A stretch of 35,725 bases of DNA from Acidobacteriaceae bacterium (GTDB taxonomy: Bacteria > Acidobacteriota > Terriglobia > Bryobacterales > Bryobacteraceae). The stretch spans positions 1 through 35,725 of the forward strand of contig JAFATG010000018.1 in NCBI GenBank assembly GCA_019244055.1. Direction: 5' to 3'. The translations under genes were made by a program, and so were the position numbers. Shown piece after piece: positions 34,056 through 35,725 of this stretch. Below the pieces are notes generated by a model, which worked only from the letters and a program-made list of their open reading frames with translations, had not been told where the DNA came from and made no database searches. Position 1 is the stretch's first letter; each line of letters opens with the position of its first letter.

Positions 34056-34179
34056 TGCCGCTGATATTGTAGATCGTTCAGCCTTCGTCGCTGTGGATGA
34101 AGGGAAAGTCGTAGGCTTCGTTGCCGGACATCGAAAACGCGGGGAAGATTCACATCTGATTAGCCCAGCGCGGCCGTAA
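34047..34179 (+). pseudogene. GNAT acetyltransferase fragment
   Basis: A short frame reads ITSDAADIVDRSAFVAVDEG followed by KVVGFVAGHRKRGEDSH and stops at 34177. The segment AFVAVDEGKVVGFVAG is the beta2-beta4 part of GNAT N-acetyltransferases. The acetyl-CoA binding (R/Q)xxGx(G/A) motif and the rest of the protein are missing, and no start codon fits. It is a remnant. Because PaiA is itself a GNAT enzyme, it may come from a partner of the PaiB gene. Confidence 0.6.
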
Positions 34180-34560
34180 CATCACTTTGCGGCTAAGTGA
34201 ACTTAAAGAACAAGAAATCGCAGGCGAAAGCCAGCACAGTCGGCAGTGCCAACCTCCACAGCATACTCGTCGCGAATAATGTCGCGGCTAGATCAGCGCA
34301 AGCGAAAGCGTTCTCGCCAGACCGGGGCAGCGAGTCTCGCCCCTCAACTTCCGGCAATTCTGCAGTGATGGCCTGAACCGGACACGTCGCTTCGCGGGCA
34401 GTCTTCCTGCATTTGGCAACGTGGCACTCTGCTCTGTGTGGGCGGGGGGAACGAATTCCAGCGGTGGTTGATCTACTTCAACGTAGCTTGGAGTCGCTTC
34501 GGTACAGGTACAGAACAACGCTTGCCAAAAAGCCATCGTCTGCAAGGCGATCCATCGAAG
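34180..34560. other. Intergenic stretch, nothing recognised
   Basis: About 380 bases between the GNAT fragment and the end of the leftward HELGH protein gene. Short open frames only, none with a domain or ribosome site. I see no clear terminator or repeat. Confidence 0.5.
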
Positions 34561-35226
34561 TCAATATGGCTTTAGGGAAGCTAATTGAGTCGCGTTCTCA
34601 TCAGGCGTCCGTTTGTGCAGTGTAGCGATTTGCCGCACATCCGCCGGGCTAAATGAAACGATGCTGACCGCCGCCCGCTGCCAATCGCTTTTTGACCAGA
34701 TGCCCTTCATCAGCCCTGCCGTTGCATGAGCGTCCGATTGAAGCAACACGTGACCCAATTCGTGCGCAATCGCGTATCCCAGCACGCGGCCGAAAGTAGG
34801 CCCTCCCCTCTCACTTACCTTGGCTACGTGATCCGCGTAAATCGTGACTTGCACACCTGATCTGGCGCAGGGTAGAGAAAACCCGAGCGCGTTAGGCGAA
34901 AGGCCGGCCGGAGCGCGCGGAAGAATCTGGAGTCGTAAAACCGCTGAGACCGGGTCCGCTTGGCAGGCTTTCGCGGTATAAGCCGTGAAGTCCATGCCGA
35001 GATTCCGTAACTCCTCCACCGGTGCGGCCTGCCATCTTGACTGCATGGCCGCCGTCAATAAGATCGTTCCAGCGAGTCCTTCGGCGCGCTCCACTGTTTT
35101 AGGCCCGACATGGGCGGCGTCGTAGACCACGATCGAAAGCTTTGTCTGCGGCCATCCCTGGCCCAACGCTGCTGCCGACAGCAGATACAAAAGAAGGCCC
35201 GTTCTCCACGATTTCTTGCCAACCAT
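34561..35226 (-). CDS. Exported putative zinc metalloprotease-like protein (HELGH)
   Basis: A 221-residue exported protein with signal peptide WRTGLLLYLLSAAALGQG. Near residue 150 it has GYAIAHELGHVLLQSDAH, a zincin HExxH with a further His eight residues after the second His, then GLMKGIW. The metzincin form HExxHxxGxxH is not met, since Asp stands at the usual third-ligand position; the nearby His is the likely substitute. The GLMKG segment may act as a Met-turn. Similar small secreted HE(L/I)GH proteins occur in Acidobacteriota; no substrate is known. It is divergent from the winged-helix gene at 35409. Cys pairs (KACQADP, LPCARSG) may form a disulfide. Confidence 0.75.
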   Translation of the reverse strand: MVGKKSWRTGLLLYLLSAAALGQGWPQTKLSIVVYDAAHVGPKTVERAEGLAGTILLTAAMQSRWQAAPVEELRNLGMDFTAYTAKACQADPVSAVLRLQILPRAPAGLSPNALGFSLPCARSGVQVTIYADHVAKVSERGGPTFGRVLGYAIAHELGHVLLQSDAHATAGLMKGIWSKSDWQRAAVSIVSFSPADVRQIATLHKRTPDENATQLASLKPY

Positions 35227-35253
35227 TGCGCACTCCGTAAGCGCAAAGGTGCC

Positions 35254-35273
35254 GGAAGCACGGGCGTGCTTCC
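35254..35273. promoter_or_regulatory. Perfect 9-bp inverted repeat in divergent promoter region
   Basis: GGAAGCACG-GG-CGTGCTTCC, a perfect palindrome with a 2-nt centre, 28 bases upstream of the HELGH gene start and within the 182-bp gap to the divergent winged-helix gene. This fits an operator. A REP-like repeat is the alternative. Confidence 0.45.
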
Positions 35274-35408
35274 ATGCGCCGGGTAATATCCGGATGCAAT
35301 CAGATTCTTATTTCCTATTTGGTTGATTCGGCGCTGGATATTGCTTCGTGTGATCTGAGTTGAGGCGCACCGAGAGATGCGATTTCTGCTAGACTTTCTC
35401 GTACAGCA

Positions 35409-35725
35409 ATGCCCGTGCGTCCGGAGATTGTAAGGTTCGGCGTGTTCGAGCTGGACTTGACGGAAGGTCTGCTGATCAAAGGCGGTCACCGAATCAAGCT
35501 GCAGGAGCAGCCGTTCCGCCTGCTCTCGATGTTAGTGAAATGCCCGGGCGAGACTGTCACCCGAGAACAACTCAGACAAGCGCTCTGGACGGCGGATACA
35601 TTCGTTGATTTCGACCGTGGCCTCAACGCGGCGATGGCGAAGGTGCGCCAGGCCTTAGGCGACTCGGCCGATAACCCTCGATTTATTGAAACGCAGGCGC
35701 GGCGCGGATATCGATTCATAGCTCC
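35409..35725 (+). CDS. CadC-type winged-helix regulator (3' part off window)
   Basis: The first ~105 codons of a regulator. MPVRPEIVRFGVFELDLTEG, IKLQEQPFRLLSMLVKCPGE, LRQALWTADTFVDFDRGLNA and RFIETQARRGYRFIA make a complete OmpR/CadC winged helix, the same class as the gene at 29918-31261. The rest, probably TPR or a beta-propeller with a membrane helix, lies beyond the window. It is divergent from the HELGH protein gene. Confidence 0.88.
   Translation, partial: MPVRPEIVRFGVFELDLTEGLLIKGGHRIKLQEQPFRLLSMLVKCPGETVTREQLRQALWTADTFVDFDRGLNAAMAKVRQALGDSADNPRFIETQARRGYRFIA

Overview
The window looks like a piece of an Acidobacteriota chromosome (Terriglobia/Bryobacterales-type). This is inferred from protein style, not from a marker gene. 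The evidence is: CadC-type winged-helix plus TPR regulators, secreted carboxypeptidase-regulatory-like proteins, an FG-GAP protein with C-terminal beta repeats, a DUF2934 protein, many two-component systems, and moderately high GC. I see no rRNA, tRNA, CRISPR array, phage or transposase gene. Both ends cut through a gene: a KaiC-like gene on the left and a winged-helix regulator on the right.

Left part (1-6100). On the minus strand there is a signalling block: histidine kinase, single-domain response regulator, winged-helix protein and a double-domain KaiC-family ATPase. Directly upstream of the kinase lies the decayed 3' end of a second kaiC. Its still-open frame overlaps the kinase start, so an ancestral kaiC-kinase coupling can be read from the sequence. 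A gene-poor 2 kb follows. It hides a two-gene micro-operon: a Cys-rich metallothionein-like peptide with a perfect AGGAGG ribosome site, followed by a DUF2934 protein.

Middle part (6100-21900). This holds secreted proteins: an HEVNE-motif protein, an FG-GAP/IPT/triple-repeat protein, a Ycf48-like Asp-box protein and two coupled carboxypeptidase-regulatory-like proteins. Between them sit a LiaF-like/LytS/LytTR envelope-stress operon, a DUF2306 membrane protein, a histidine kinase/NtrC-type sigma-54 activator pair with an ATGA overlap, and a divergent PilZ protein.

Right part (22000-35725). A minus-strand run encodes an AsmA-like protein, a GAF-like protein, a soluble lytic transglycosylase and a ubiquitin-fold/Mut7-C RNase protein, possibly followed by a tiny membrane peptide with a frame lesion. 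Next come a HAD phosphatase, a gutted MBL/CPSF-type nuclease pseudogene, a winged-helix TPR regulator, a frameshifted secreted protein, a LOG-family nucleotide hydrolase, PaiB with a GNAT remnant, and a secreted HELGH protein.

The most unusual items are: (1) a ~101-bp structured repeat present twice, once inserted in frame inside a signal peptide and once at the end of the AsmA-like gene, with two long inverted-repeat pairs arranged as a pseudoknot; (2) the kaiC remnant coupled to a histidine kinase; (3) the metallothionein-like/DUF2934 micro-operon; (4) an AsmA-like gene whose membrane anchor is encoded upstream of any ATG, GTG or TTG start. Five gene remnants or frame lesions within 35 kb suggest ongoing decay, or sequence errors at the single-base lesions.
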